Shown one piece after another: positions 34,699 through 42,708 of a stretch of DNA of 64,000 nucleotides (positions are counted from its first letter, which is position 1; every line of letters begins with the position of its first letter). This DNA comes from UBA2421 sp002343075 (GTDB taxonomy: Bacteria > Planctomycetota > Phycisphaerae > Tepidisphaerales > Tepidisphaeraceae). Both the position numbers and the translations under genes were made by a program. Location: contig CALJLN010000010.1 of the NCBI GenBank assembly GCA_937982565.1, positions 62,001 through 126,000 on the forward strand, given 5' to 3'. A model generated the notes under the pieces. It made no database searches, was not told where the DNA came from, and saw only the letters and a list, made by a program, of their open reading frames with translations.

Positions 34699-35390
34699 TT
34701 CTCACCGCCGGTCAGTTCCGCAGCGATTCGGTCAATCATGCCGTCGAGCGTGGCATCAACTTCTCCGTGCCGCGTAAGAATGCGCGCCCCGCCGGGGGCG
34801 ACGGCATCATCGGCGACGATTTCAACATGCTTTAGTGCCGGCCAGGCGAGCCTGAGCGATGGAAGGGATTCGCTCAACAAAGCATTCTGCGCAGGATTAA
34901 TGGCGATACGCACGTCGTTCTGGCCGACTACAAACTTCAGCGCCTTGGCAAGGGTCTCAGTCAGTGTTCCCTCATGCCCCGCCGCCGCGGAATGGACTAC
35001 TTTACGTGCGATGGCAATTGCCAGCGCGCAGACATCATCGTTGGCTGAGGCGATTAATTGCTTGCGAGAGGACTCAATCTGCTCTGCAGCCGAGCCCAGC
35101 GACTTGATCAATGCAGCCAGTTCGCCCGCCGCCTGCTCCATCGCTTGCTTTCGACCGGCAGACTGTCCTTGCTCGATGCCCTGTTTCAGCCCTTGGGCAA
35201 GCCCTTCGGCCTGGCCGGCTTCTTTTGCGCCTTGCCGAAGCAGTTCCGCTTCCCGCTGTGCGTCGGCAAGCAGTGCCTCGGCTTGCTCTCTCGCACGGTG
35301 CAACATCTGCTGCGCGTGCTGCTCCACCGCCCGCAGGGAAAAGACCTGCGGCTGGACGGGTGCCGAACTGGATGGTTTCAATACCGGCAT
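34695..35390 (-). CDS. fliH: Flagellar export ATPase regulator FliH
   Basis: FliH binds FliI and links it to the C-ring. The 231-residue protein has a helical N-terminal half with a run of GxxxG-like repeats (KEAGQAEGLAQGLKQGIEQG, the classical FliH glycine repeat), a coiled coil, and a C-terminal V-type ATPase E-subunit-like domain (VRIAINPAQNALLSESLPSL, VAPGGARILTRHGEVDATLD). It starts 55 bp after fliG and overlaps fliI. Confidence 0.88.
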   Translation of the reverse strand: MPVLKPSSSAPVQPQVFSLRAVEQHAQQMLHRAREQAEALLADAQREAELLRQGAKEAGQAEGLAQGLKQGIEQGQSAGRKQAMEQAAGELAALIKSLGSAAEQIESSRKQLIASANDDVCALAIAIARKVVHSAAAGHEGTLTETLAKALKFVVGQNDVRIAINPAQNALLSESLPSLRLAWPALKHVEIVADDAVAPGGARILTRHGEVDATLDGMIDRIAAELTGGEK

Positions 35391-35445
35391 CTCTCTTCAA
35401 ACCCATCACCCCAAACGTCTCACCGTCTCTACGTCTCTACCCCCC

Positions 35446-36450
35446 TCACACAACCATCTCCTTCTCCCCACCACGGCCAGCGATGATGATCTCGCCGGAG
35501 TCCTCCAGCCGCCTGACGACATCGACGATCTTCTGCTGGGCCTGCTCGACATCGCTGACTCGGACAGGGCCCATGTACTGCATGTCTTCGCTGATGAGTT
35601 GCGCGGCGCGTTCTGACATGTTTTTGAAGATCTTCTGCTTGAGTTCCTCGCTCGCCGTCTTGAGCGCCAGGCTCAGCACGTCGTTCTCGATCTCCTTGAG
35701 GACGCTTTGAATTCCCTTGTCGTTGACGAGCAGAATGTCCTCGAACACGAACATGAGCCGGCGAATGCTCTCGACCAGGTCGGGGTCTTCCGCCTCCAGC
35801 CCTTCCATGATGCCCTTTTCCGTGCTCCGGTCGGCGAGGTTGAGCATCTCGGCCACAGTCTCCACCCCGCCGGCCTTCTCGAACGTCTGGCTTACGATGT
35901 CGCTCAACCGATGTGCAAGCCCCTGCTCGACTTCCTTAATCACCTCTGGATTGGTCTGCTCCATGTTGGCGATGCGCTTGACCACCTCGACCTGCTTCTG
36001 ACTCGGCAGGCCGACGAGAATCTCGCTCGCTTTCTGCGCGGGAATGTGTGCCAGGATCAGGGCGATGGTCTGGGGATGCTCGTCTTGAATGAACGTCAGC
36101 AGGTTCTCGCTCTCTGCCTTCTGTAGAAAACTAAACGGTGTGGTCTGTACCTGCTGCGTGACTTGCTTGATCGCGCGCTCGGCATCGGCTTCGCTCAGTG
36201 CTCGCTTCAGCAGGCCCTTTGCATATTCCAGCCCACCTTCGCTCATGTACTGATTCGCCAGCGCCGCGGAGTAAAACTCCCCAAACACATCGCGGCGGTT
36301 GTCGCGTGTGATCTCGCCCATCGAAGCGATTTCGCGCGACACTTCCTCGACGGCCTCCGGTGAAAGCCGCTTGAGAACCTCGGCTGCCGAGTCCTGATCG
36401 ATCGTCAGGAGCAGAATGGCAGCTTTTTTGACTCCGTTTACTTCTGGCAT
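35446..36450 (-). CDS. fliG: Flagellar motor switch protein FliG
   Basis: FliG is the rotor protein that contacts the stator and FliF. The 334-residue protein begins VNGVKKAAILLLTIDQDSAA (FliF-binding domain), with the EHPQTIALILAHIPAQKASE ARM-M motif in the middle and the torque-generating C-terminal helix region FVFEDILLVNDKGIQSVLKE followed by MSERAAQLISEDMQYMGPVR. Charged residues of the torque helix are present. FliF lies upstream, FliH downstream, as usual. Confidence 0.96.
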   Translation of the reverse strand: MPEVNGVKKAAILLLTIDQDSAAEVLKRLSPEAVEEVSREIASMGEITRDNRRDVFGEFYSAALANQYMSEGGLEYAKGLLKRALSEADAERAIKQVTQQVQTTPFSFLQKAESENLLTFIQDEHPQTIALILAHIPAQKASEILVGLPSQKQVEVVKRIANMEQTNPEVIKEVEQGLAHRLSDIVSQTFEKAGGVETVAEMLNLADRSTEKGIMEGLEAEDPDLVESIRRLMFVFEDILLVNDKGIQSVLKEIENDVLSLALKTASEELKQKIFKNMSERAAQLISEDMQYMGPVRVSDVEQAQQKIVDVVRRLEDSGEIIIAGRGGEKEMVV

Positions 36451-36454
36451 GTCT

Positions 36455-36530
36455 TCGAAACGATGGACGATGAATGATGAATCAACCGTTCATCTTTGCG
36501 CATTCATCACTCATCATTTCCCTTTCAGCT
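36455..36530. repeat. GATGAATGATGAAT word repeat with inverted arms
   Basis: The fliF-fliG gap contains ATGAATGATGAAT and, about 20 bases on, the near-complement ATTCATCACTCATCAT. Perfect pairing is limited to about 8-9 bases; the rest is degenerate, as in the other word-built gaps. Confidence 0.45.
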
Positions 36531-38168
36531 TCTGTTTAGCCAACGTTTCACCAACTGCGCCGCGGCATCGGGGTTGTCCTTCACCATGCTGTTCACCTGA
36601 TCCACCATTTGCTGGCCTTGCATTTCCTCCTCGCCAAGCTCCATCGCCTCAAGCGTGGGAGTGCCCGTGCCGGCGATGCCGATCAACTGCTCGGCACCGT
36701 CCAGCGGCTGAGGCTCGACTATCTTGGGCTTCTTGGCCGGTTCAGGAATCACCAGCGGGGCGGGGGCACTCTTCTTCACGATCATGCTGATCATGAAGAG
36801 GCTCACGAGCGCCAGCACGCCAATAAGAATCTCCTTCATATTGCCCCCGACGGTGAATCCAAACAGCCCGCTTCCTCCCGAACCGGCACCGGGAAGCTCC
36901 GCCGGCGGATCGACGTAAGTGGTGATTTGCACACTGGATGCATCGGCCAGTGCGAGCGTCTTCTGAACCGTTTCCTGAATCACTGCTTGTTCGGCAGCGA
37001 TCTTCTGTTCGATCGCGGCAAGGTCCGGCTCCTTGGTGCTGGTCGGATCGACATCCTTCAACTGTTTTACAAACCACGATCGAGGAATCGCCACGGTGGC
37101 CGAGGTTGGCACTGCATCCCCACCCCCGACACGCATGTGTTCTTCACGATGCGTGGGGAAATTCTCCATCTTGGTGACGGACTCTTCGGTAGTGGTCGTA
37201 GTTCCGCCGGCGCTGGCCTGAATGGAAAGCTCGCCGCCGGTGTTGGCACCGACACCGGGATCGGTCTGGCCTGGGCCTTCGCTGACGCTTTCGCTGGTTC
37301 TGCTGGTAATCTCGGTTTCTTTGCTCTTGATGTCATCGATGGAGCGAATGACCGATTCCTTAGATTCGTTGTTCAGCTTCGCCGAAACCGCGACATGAAC
37401 GCCGGGAATATAGCTCAATCTGCCGACGACTTTGCCGGCAAAATAGGTTTCGTACTCGCTGATGCGCTCGAGGATATCACTTGCCCCCCCGCCGGCGACG
37501 GTTGCATCGAGCGAATGCGGCCGGCCGTCGACGATCACCTGCACATCGGTGCGCTTCATTCCCGCGACCGAGCCTGTAACAAATGCCGCCACGCCCTCGA
37601 CCGCCGAGCGGGAGAGCCGTTCGCCCGGGTTCTGCATAAAGAGAAATACAGAGGCGGTCGGATTGATCGAACCACCAAACCGCGGAACATTGTTGGTATC
37701 AATGGTGACGCGTGCATCGCGTACGCCCGGCATCATGGTGAGCGTGCTCTGGATGTTCTGGGCCAGCAGGAGCTTCCACACCTTGCTGTTTTTGTCCTGC
37801 GAGTCGAATGGTGTTCCGCGGGAAAGAAAATCGTCGAGCAGATTCGACGAACCGCTCGGCACCAGGTTCTCCGCGGTGATAGTGGCGAAGGCACGCATCC
37901 GGTCGTCCGGGGAAACCATGATGTTGCCACCGGAAAGGGTGTGCCTGATCCCCCGCTGGGTGAGCGCGTTAACAATGCGCGCCTGGTCCTGCTCGCGCAC
38001 CGCCTGCATCAGAAGCGGCACGCTATCGGGTGTCGCCGCGAACCGCGACCAGAGCACCAGCGTGAGCACCATGACCGCCACCAGCGACAGCACGAGCATC
38101 CGCTGCGTACCGTTCAGTCCGGCCAACTGCTCCTGGATTCGCTGATACTGCTGCTTGAACACATCCAT
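36525..38168 (-). CDS. fliF: Flagellar MS-ring protein FliF
   Basis: FliF forms the membrane ring on which the motor is built. The 547-residue protein has an N-terminal membrane helix (LVLSLVAVMVLTLVLWSRFA), the two ring-building motif domains (ITAENLVPSGSSNLLDDFLS, LAQNIQSTLTMMPGVRDARV and AVEGVAAFVTGSVAGMKRTD), a low-complexity Ser/Thr/Gly region near residues 295-330, a second membrane helix (IGVLALVSLFMISMIVK) and the C-terminal FliG-binding tail ending VKDNPDAAAQLVKRWLNRS. The ATG at 38168 fits the family. Confidence 0.95.
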   Translation of the reverse strand: MDVFKQQYQRIQEQLAGLNGTQRMLVLSLVAVMVLTLVLWSRFAATPDSVPLLMQAVREQDQARIVNALTQRGIRHTLSGGNIMVSPDDRMRAFATITAENLVPSGSSNLLDDFLSRGTPFDSQDKNSKVWKLLLAQNIQSTLTMMPGVRDARVTIDTNNVPRFGGSINPTASVFLFMQNPGERLSRSAVEGVAAFVTGSVAGMKRTDVQVIVDGRPHSLDATVAGGGASDILERISEYETYFAGKVVGRLSYIPGVHVAVSAKLNNESKESVIRSIDDIKSKETEITSRTSESVSEGPGQTDPGVGANTGGELSIQASAGGTTTTTEESVTKMENFPTHREEHMRVGGGDAVPTSATVAIPRSWFVKQLKDVDPTSTKEPDLAAIEQKIAAEQAVIQETVQKTLALADASSVQITTYVDPPAELPGAGSGGSGLFGFTVGGNMKEILIGVLALVSLFMISMIVKKSAPAPLVIPEPAKKPKIVEPQPLDGAEQLIGIAGTGTPTLEAMELGEEEMQGQQMVDQVNSMVKDNPDAAAQLVKRWLNRS

Positions 38169-38169
38169 G

Positions 38170-38350
38170 ACTGCAGCCCTCCTGGCTATTGCATGGCATC
38201 GAAGGGTCAGTCGTTGTCAGTTGAGTAATGGCGGTTCGCAGCTCGATCCGAGCATATCGCGCGCGTCACTCTCAAAAAATAGTCGCCATCCAGCGACATC
38301 CAACAACCGGCCATTTGCTTTCAACTATCGACTATCATCTCTGGAATGAC
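38170..38350. repeat. Degenerate CGACTATC/CAACTATC-type intergenic words
   Basis: The fliE-fliF gap contains GGGTCAGTCGTTGTCAGTTG on the left and CGACATCCAAC and TCAACTATCGACTATCATC on the right, short related words partly complementary to each other. No gene and no convincing promoter were found in the gap. Confidence 0.4.
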
Positions 38351-38370
38351 ACACTCCGAGCAACCAACTC

Positions 38371-38670
38371 CTAGATCGGCATATTCTTGATCTCGTCAAA
38401 CGCGTCCATGAGCTTACCACGAATGGCAAGCAGGGTTTTGAAAGCTACATCCGACTTTTCCATTGCGGTGAAGACGCCGGTGACATCTTCCGTGCGCCCG
38501 GTGAGCAGATCCTGAGTGGCCTGGCTGGCATCCTGCTGAAGCTTGGCCACTTCGTCGATGCTGTTTTTGAGCATGTCGGAAAACGAAGCACCGCCCGCCG
38601 TCGGCGCAGTGCTGATGGCGGTTGAGGTCGTGGGAGGAGTGACTCCGGTTGTGGGAATTCCGTTGATCAT
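38371..38670 (-). CDS. fliE: Flagellar MS-ring/rod adaptor FliE
   Basis: FliE joins the MS ring to the rod. The start at 38670 has AGGA about 7 bases upstream and gives a 99-residue protein of normal length; the in-frame start at 38748 adds an unconserved segment. The C-terminal signature EDVTGVFTAMEKSDVAFKTL, then LAIRGKLMDAFDEIKNMPI, matches the family end (LAxRNKLVxAYxEIMxMQV). flgC is upstream. Confidence 0.9.
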   Translation of the reverse strand: MINGIPTTGVTPPTTSTAISTAPTAGGASFSDMLKNSIDEVAKLQQDASQATQDLLTGRTEDVTGVFTAMEKSDVAFKTLLAIRGKLMDAFDEIKNMPI

Positions 38671-38716
38671 TCGCGATCCTAATCTTGCCCAATGCCAGTC
38701 TCGATCTGCCCGGCTC

Positions 38717-38732
38717 TTGCCGAGTCCGGCAA
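38717..38732. terminator. Perfect 6-base hairpin between flgC and fliE
   Basis: TTGCCG pairs with CGGCAA around an AGTC loop in the flgC-fliE gap. There is no T-run, so it may be an mRNA-processing or weak attenuating hairpin rather than a true terminator. Confidence 0.3.
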
Positions 38733-38783
38733 TTGTTGATCGGGGCAATTCATCAATTCAAGTCCTCAATTCTCACGTTTCGG

Positions 38784-39185
38784 CTAAGCAATCAGCCGCA
38801 GTGCCGATGAGATCATTGCCTTTGAAGTTTCCATCATCGTCACGTTTGCCTCATACGCCCGGCTGGCTTCCATCATGTTCACCATTTCCATGGCAAGGTC
38901 GATATTCGGATATCTCACATAACCCTGCGCGTTGGCATCAGGATGGCCCGGCTCATACACCTGCCGAAATGGCGCGGGATCCTGCACGATCTTGGAAACG
39001 CTCACCCCCGGTGCCCCGCGGTCGTTGGCCCGGGCTTGCAGGAGGGCGATGCGGCGGCGAAAGGGGTTCGGCAGGCCGTTATCATCGTGCGTGGTGCCGA
39101 TGTTGGCGACGTTGCTCGCGATGGTATCCATCCGCGTCCGCTGGGCCGATAGCGCGCTGGCTCCGATATCTAAGGCGTCAAACAT
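38784..39185 (-). CDS. flgC: Flagellar proximal rod protein FlgC
   Basis: A 133-residue rod protein. The N-terminal signature DIGASALSAQRTRMDTIASN with VANIGTTHDDNG and the C-terminal VNMMEASRAYEANVTMMETS are those of FlgC; YPNIDLAMEMVNM is also typical. It is the second gene after the sigma-54 promoter and follows flgB by 60 bp. Confidence 0.95.
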   Translation of the reverse strand: MFDALDIGASALSAQRTRMDTIASNVANIGTTHDDNGLPNPFRRRIALLQARANDRGAPGVSVSKIVQDPAPFRQVYEPGHPDANAQGYVRYPNIDLAMEMVNMMEASRAYEANVTMMETSKAMISSALRLIA

Positions 39186-39245
39186 GATCGATGCTCAAGT
39201 TAAACTCGCTACTGGCCATCCACTCTGGCCGTAAACTTCATTGGG

Positions 39246-39647
39246 TTAAGTGATTCTCTCGCGCAATGCACTCTTGAGTGAATCGAACTGCTTTCTCAGG
39301 AGTTCGACAACCAGGTTATGCATCAGCGCATTCTTCGCGCCATCGGTCACGAGCTGTTCCATCGAGCGGTTGTTTTCGTCGTGAAACATCAGCCCGCCGT
39401 TTGGTTCGAATTCGCTGGGTCGGATATCACCAAAGCCCACCGTACCCGGGGCAGCGTCGCGCCGGTGTTGCACGCGATCGCGCAGCATTTGCTGAAATCC
39501 ATTGATGTCCAGATCTTTGTTTCGATAACCCGGGGTTGATGCGTTGGCGATGTTTTCCAGCAGAAGTTTGTGCCTGGCCGAAGTAAACCGCATGACCTGC
39601 TCGGCCAGCGGTGCGTTACCCTGATTGATGAGTCGCTGAATAAACAT
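39246..39647 (-). CDS. flgB: Flagellar proximal rod protein FlgB
   Basis: A 133-residue rod protein with the FlgB signature HKLLLENIANASTPGYRNKD at its N-terminal half and DGAKNALMHNLVVELLRKQF at the C-terminal end. It is the first structural gene of the flagellar cluster. A sigma-54-type promoter lies 41 bp upstream of its start, and the NtrC-type activator gene lies upstream of that. Confidence 0.95.
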   Translation of the reverse strand: MFIQRLINQGNAPLAEQVMRFTSARHKLLLENIANASTPGYRNKDLDINGFQQMLRDRVQHRRDAAPGTVGFGDIRPSEFEPNGGLMFHDENNRSMEQLVTDGAKNALMHNLVVELLRKQFDSLKSALRERIT

Positions 39648-39687
39648 CGTCTTCGGACCTTTGAGACCAACCGTCAGATAAACCGTA

Positions 39688-39702
39688 ACAAACCGCGTGC
39701 CA
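39688..39702 (-). promoter_or_regulatory. Sigma-54 promoter upstream of flgB
   Basis: On the minus strand TGGCACG (39702 to 39696) is followed by CGGT and then TTGT (39691 to 39688): the -24 element is perfect and the -12 element is TTGT instead of TTGC, with the correct 4-base spacing. It is 41 bp upstream of the flgB start and points toward it. The adjacent NtrC-type gene with an intact GAFTGA loop supports sigma-54 use. Confidence 0.75.
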
Positions 39703-39844
39703 TGAAAGAAGTCCGCTTACCCAAGGGGGATTGATGACATCGACATCTCAAACCGGTGGTGCTCGATGACTTCAATCAACCATGACCGCCTGCCGACCGC
39801 CGCGCAATCGGTGCGCTCAGGGCGCAAAAACTGCTGCGCAAGGA

Positions 39845-41218
39845 CTACATCGTTGCTTCCATCAACTCTCCATCATCCTTCCATTTCTTGAGCTTCATCC
39901 CGAGCGTGCGCACGCCAATGCCAAGCGCCGTCGCGGTCTTGATCCTGTGCCCGCGGAACTGTTGCAGGGTGGACAGGATCACCTGCTTTTCAATATCGGC
40001 CAATGGCTTGCCAGCCAGGCCATCGACATTCACATCGCTCGTGTCGGCGACGCGCAGCCAGGGTTCGATCGTTGCGGCGCGCACGACGCCCGCTTCGCGT
40101 TCGAGCACGTTGGCGCGCTCCATGATGTTCTGCAGCTCGCGCACGTTGCCGGGCCACGGATACTTCTGCAATAGTCGAACCGCATCTGAATCAATGTGCC
40201 GTGTGGCCTCGCTTTCCCGCTTGGCCGATCGGTGCAGGAAGTGGCGTGCCAGTTCCGGAATGTCATCCGCCCGCTGCCGCAACGGAGGTAATTCGACGGG
40301 AACAACGTTGAGCCGGTAGAACAAATCCTGCCGAAACTTCCCCTCGCGCACCGACTGTTCCAGATCGCGATTGCTGGTCGCGATCACGCGCACATCGACC
40401 TGCTGCGTGATCGAACTGCCAACGCGCTCGAAAGACGCCTCCTGTAAAACGCGTAGCAGCTTAGCCTGCAGGCCGGGGGCGATTTCGCTGATTTCATCGA
40501 GGAGCAATGTGCCGCCGTCGGCCAACTCGAAGCGTCCTCGGCGGAGCTTGTCGGCTCCGGTAAATGCGCCTTTCTCATGCCCAAAAAGCTCGCTTTCCAG
40601 CAGATGCTCGCTGAGCGCGGCACAATTGACCGCAAGGAACGGTCGGTCCTTCCGCGGGGATGCGTAATGAATCGCCCGTGCCACCACCTCCTTGCCTGTG
40701 CCGCTTTCGCCTCGAATCAGCACCGTTGCCGACCGCTGGGCGACGACATCAATGGTGCTGCGCACTTCCTGCATCAGCGGTGAAGAGCCAATCAGCGGCC
40801 GCGGGCCGGATGCTTCGGCCATGCTGCGCAGCGCGGCGTTCTCAAGCTTGAGCCGGCTATGCTCGAGCGTGCGCTCTACGAGCAACTTGATCTCGTCGGC
40901 TTCAAAGGGCTTCTGAATGTAATCATACGCACCGAGTTTCATCGCCTCGACCGCGGTCTGCACCGAGGCAAACGCGGTCATGAGGACCACGGGCAGATCG
41001 GGCCGAAACTTCTTCACCTCGGCAAGGAGTTCGGTGCCGGTCATCTTCGGCATGCGCAGGTCGGAAATGACCAGGTCAAATCGCTGACCTCCCTGCAGCC
41101 GCTGAATCGCGACGGTGCCGTCACCGGCGGCGACAATCTCGTGGCCGTCGCGCGCGAGCGTTCCAGCCAGCGAATCTCGCATCATTTCCTGATCATCAAC
41201 AACGAGGATGCGTGCCAT
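39845..41218 (-). CDS. NtrC-type sigma-54-dependent response regulator (FlrC/FleR-like)
   Basis: A 457-residue, three-domain activator. The receiver domain has the phospho-acceptor D53 (LVISDLRMPKMTG). The AAA+ domain has Walker A GESGTGKE at 170-177, the sigma-54-contacting GAFTGA loop at 217-222 and Walker B GGTLLLDEI. The C-terminal Fis-type HTH is GHRIKTATALGIGVRTLGMK. It should activate sigma-54 promoters after phosphorylation by the kinase encoded just upstream. The context (FlgN-like gene and kinase upstream, flgB downstream) makes it the likely master regulator of this flagellar cluster, as FlrC or FleR are in gamma-proteobacteria. Confidence 0.92.
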   Translation of the reverse strand: MARILVVDDQEMMRDSLAGTLARDGHEIVAAGDGTVAIQRLQGGQRFDLVISDLRMPKMTGTELLAEVKKFRPDLPVVLMTAFASVQTAVEAMKLGAYDYIQKPFEADEIKLLVERTLEHSRLKLENAALRSMAEASGPRPLIGSSPLMQEVRSTIDVVAQRSATVLIRGESGTGKEVVARAIHYASPRKDRPFLAVNCAALSEHLLESELFGHEKGAFTGADKLRRGRFELADGGTLLLDEISEIAPGLQAKLLRVLQEASFERVGSSITQQVDVRVIATSNRDLEQSVREGKFRQDLFYRLNVVPVELPPLRQRADDIPELARHFLHRSAKRESEATRHIDSDAVRLLQKYPWPGNVRELQNIMERANVLEREAGVVRAATIEPWLRVADTSDVNVDGLAGKPLADIEKQVILSTLQQFRGHRIKTATALGIGVRTLGMKLKKWKDDGELMEATM

Positions 41219-41224
41219 CCGTGC

Positions 41225-41290
41225 GCCTCCTTAAGACTTCCAACTTCAATCAACTTTCAACCAGGCTCAACTGTCCAATGCCTGATCTTT
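41225..41290. repeat. AACTTCAATCAACTTTCAACC word repeat
   Basis: The kinase-regulator gap holds ACTTCCAACTTCAATCAACT followed by TTCAACCAGGCTCAACTGTC, variants of a 7-8 base CAACTTT-like word. It resembles the short heptamer repeats known from cyanobacteria and fits the word-built gaps elsewhere in the window. Confidence 0.45.
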
Positions 41291-41327
41291 CTAAACTCCC
41301 GCTACCAGCAACTTCACCGCCACCGAC

Positions 41328-42224
41328 TCAAACCCGGATCTCAAATCGAGCTCCGCCAGTTTCCATGTTCGCCGCGGAGATCGTGCCATCGTGTGACTCA
41401 ATAATCCGATGCACAATCGCCAGACCCAGTCCGGTGCCATGATCCTTCGTGGTAAAGAACGGGTTGAAGATTCGATCGAGCGCGCTTGCGGGAATCCCCG
41501 GGCCACGATCGGTAACTTCCAGACAAAACTGTGCGCCTTCCTGCGCGCGATAGCGGACGATCACCTCACCGCCGGTTAACTCGCTGCCGGTTAAACTTTC
41601 GCGGATTACATCACCTCGCTCGGCCTGGGCTTCTACGGCATTGAGGACGAGGTTGAGCAGTGCCTGCCCGAACATGTTCGGGTCGATCATCGCGGGTACC
41701 GATAGCGGGCCGTCGACGGTAAGTCGCACCCCCGCCGCCGCGGCGCGCGGCTCGGCGAGGTCGATGGCGTCGCTCACCACCTCGGCCAGATCACACTCGC
41801 GAATGGTCGGCCGCATTTCTCGAGTAAACTGAAGCACCTGGCTCACCAGCCACTCCAACTGCTTTACGCCGCTGGTGATCTTATTGACAACCTGCACGGA
41901 ATCCGGACGGTCGGCCACGTCCTGGCCGAGCATGCCGGCGTATAGCTGAATGCCGCCGAGCGGATTGCGAATCTCGTGTGCCAACCCTGCCGCCATCTCA
42001 CCGAGCGCGGCGAGGCGATTGCGGCGTTCGAGCATACGGTTCTTTTCGCTGAGTTCTGTGCGCAACTTCACAACCTGGCCCTTCAGCTGTTCGTGCGACT
42101 GTTGCAGTCGCTCGGTCAGCTCGCTATAGGCCATGATGATTCTCCCAAGCTCTTCGATCCGCTGGGCGCGGGCCTCACCTGTGGGCGAAGTCTCGGTCGA
42201 GTTGGCTTCTATTGTTTGATTCAT
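41328..42224 (-). CDS. Soluble sensor histidine kinase (FlrB/FleS-like)
   Basis: A 298-residue kinase without membrane helices. After a coiled coil (EQLKGQVVKLRTELSEKNRM) come the H-box with H83 (MAAGLAHEIRNPLGGIQLYA), the N-box NLVLNAVEA, and the G-boxes DRGPGIPASALDRIF and GTGLGLAIVH. It should phosphorylate the adjacent NtrC-type regulator. Lack of a membrane sensor suggests an internal signal, such as rod or export completion. Its start overlaps the FlgN-like gene by 4 bases (ATGA). Confidence 0.9.
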   Translation of the reverse strand: MNQTIEANSTETSPTGEARAQRIEELGRIIMAYSELTERLQQSHEQLKGQVVKLRTELSEKNRMLERRNRLAALGEMAAGLAHEIRNPLGGIQLYAGMLGQDVADRPDSVQVVNKITSGVKQLEWLVSQVLQFTREMRPTIRECDLAEVVSDAIDLAEPRAAAAGVRLTVDGPLSVPAMIDPNMFGQALLNLVLNAVEAQAERGDVIRESLTGSELTGGEVIVRYRAQEGAQFCLEVTDRGPGIPASALDRIFNPFFTTKDHGTGLGLAIVHRIIESHDGTISAANMETGGARFEIRV

Positions 42225-42670
42225 CGCGATAGATCCATGTTTCCGGCCCCACGGGCGCTGTAGGCGGCGCCAGCATACGCGCGGTTGACCTGCCGCGAAG
42301 CGGTCGCCTGACCAATCTGCTTGCCGACATTCAGCTTCCGCTGCTGCAGAAGCAGCACGTCGTCCTGATCCGACTTGGTGATCTGCTCGAGCAACTCCCT
42401 CGAACCGAGCATCACCTGCTCGACATGCTGACGGCTGTCATCGGATAGCGACCGGGTGAATGTCGCCCAGTCGCGCTTGACTGGACCCACTACGCGTTCG
42501 AGGGCCGACAGTTCCTCCAGCACGCCCGCGCGCCGTTGAAGTACCGCCAACAGCGATTCGGCATCGCCCATCTGCACATGCTCCCGCTGAACATCGGCGA
42601 GCTTTGCCAGCCGCTGATAGCAAGCGAGTTGCTGTTCGATCGCAGTGATGATGTCGAGGGAAGAGTTCAT
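42221..42670 (-). CDS. FlgN-like flagellar chaperone
   Basis: A 149-residue, mostly helical protein (IEQQLACYQRLAKLADVQRE, then LQRRAGVLEELSALERVV and VEQVMLGSRELLEQITKSDQ) resembling FlgN/FliT-type export chaperones that hold hook-filament junction proteins FlgK and FlgL before export. The C-terminal 30 residues are polar and low-complexity. It is first in a three-gene unit with the kinase and the sigma-54 activator. A role as a signal between chaperone status and the kinase is possible but only inferred. Confidence 0.65.
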   Translation of the reverse strand: MNSSLDIITAIEQQLACYQRLAKLADVQREHVQMGDAESLLAVLQRRAGVLEELSALERVVGPVKRDWATFTRSLSDDSRQHVEQVMLGSRELLEQITKSDQDDVLLLQQRKLNVGKQIGQATASRQVNRAYAGAAYSARGAGNMDLSR

Positions 42671-42708
42671 GGTTGATCGTTGTCACGCATTCTGAACGAG
42701 GCAATTCA

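Noticed and set aside
36609..38228. A 539-codon plus-strand frame opposite fliF
   Set aside because: fliF on the minus strand has full family motifs; the plus-strand translation is His/Arg/Gly-rich with no recognisable fold.
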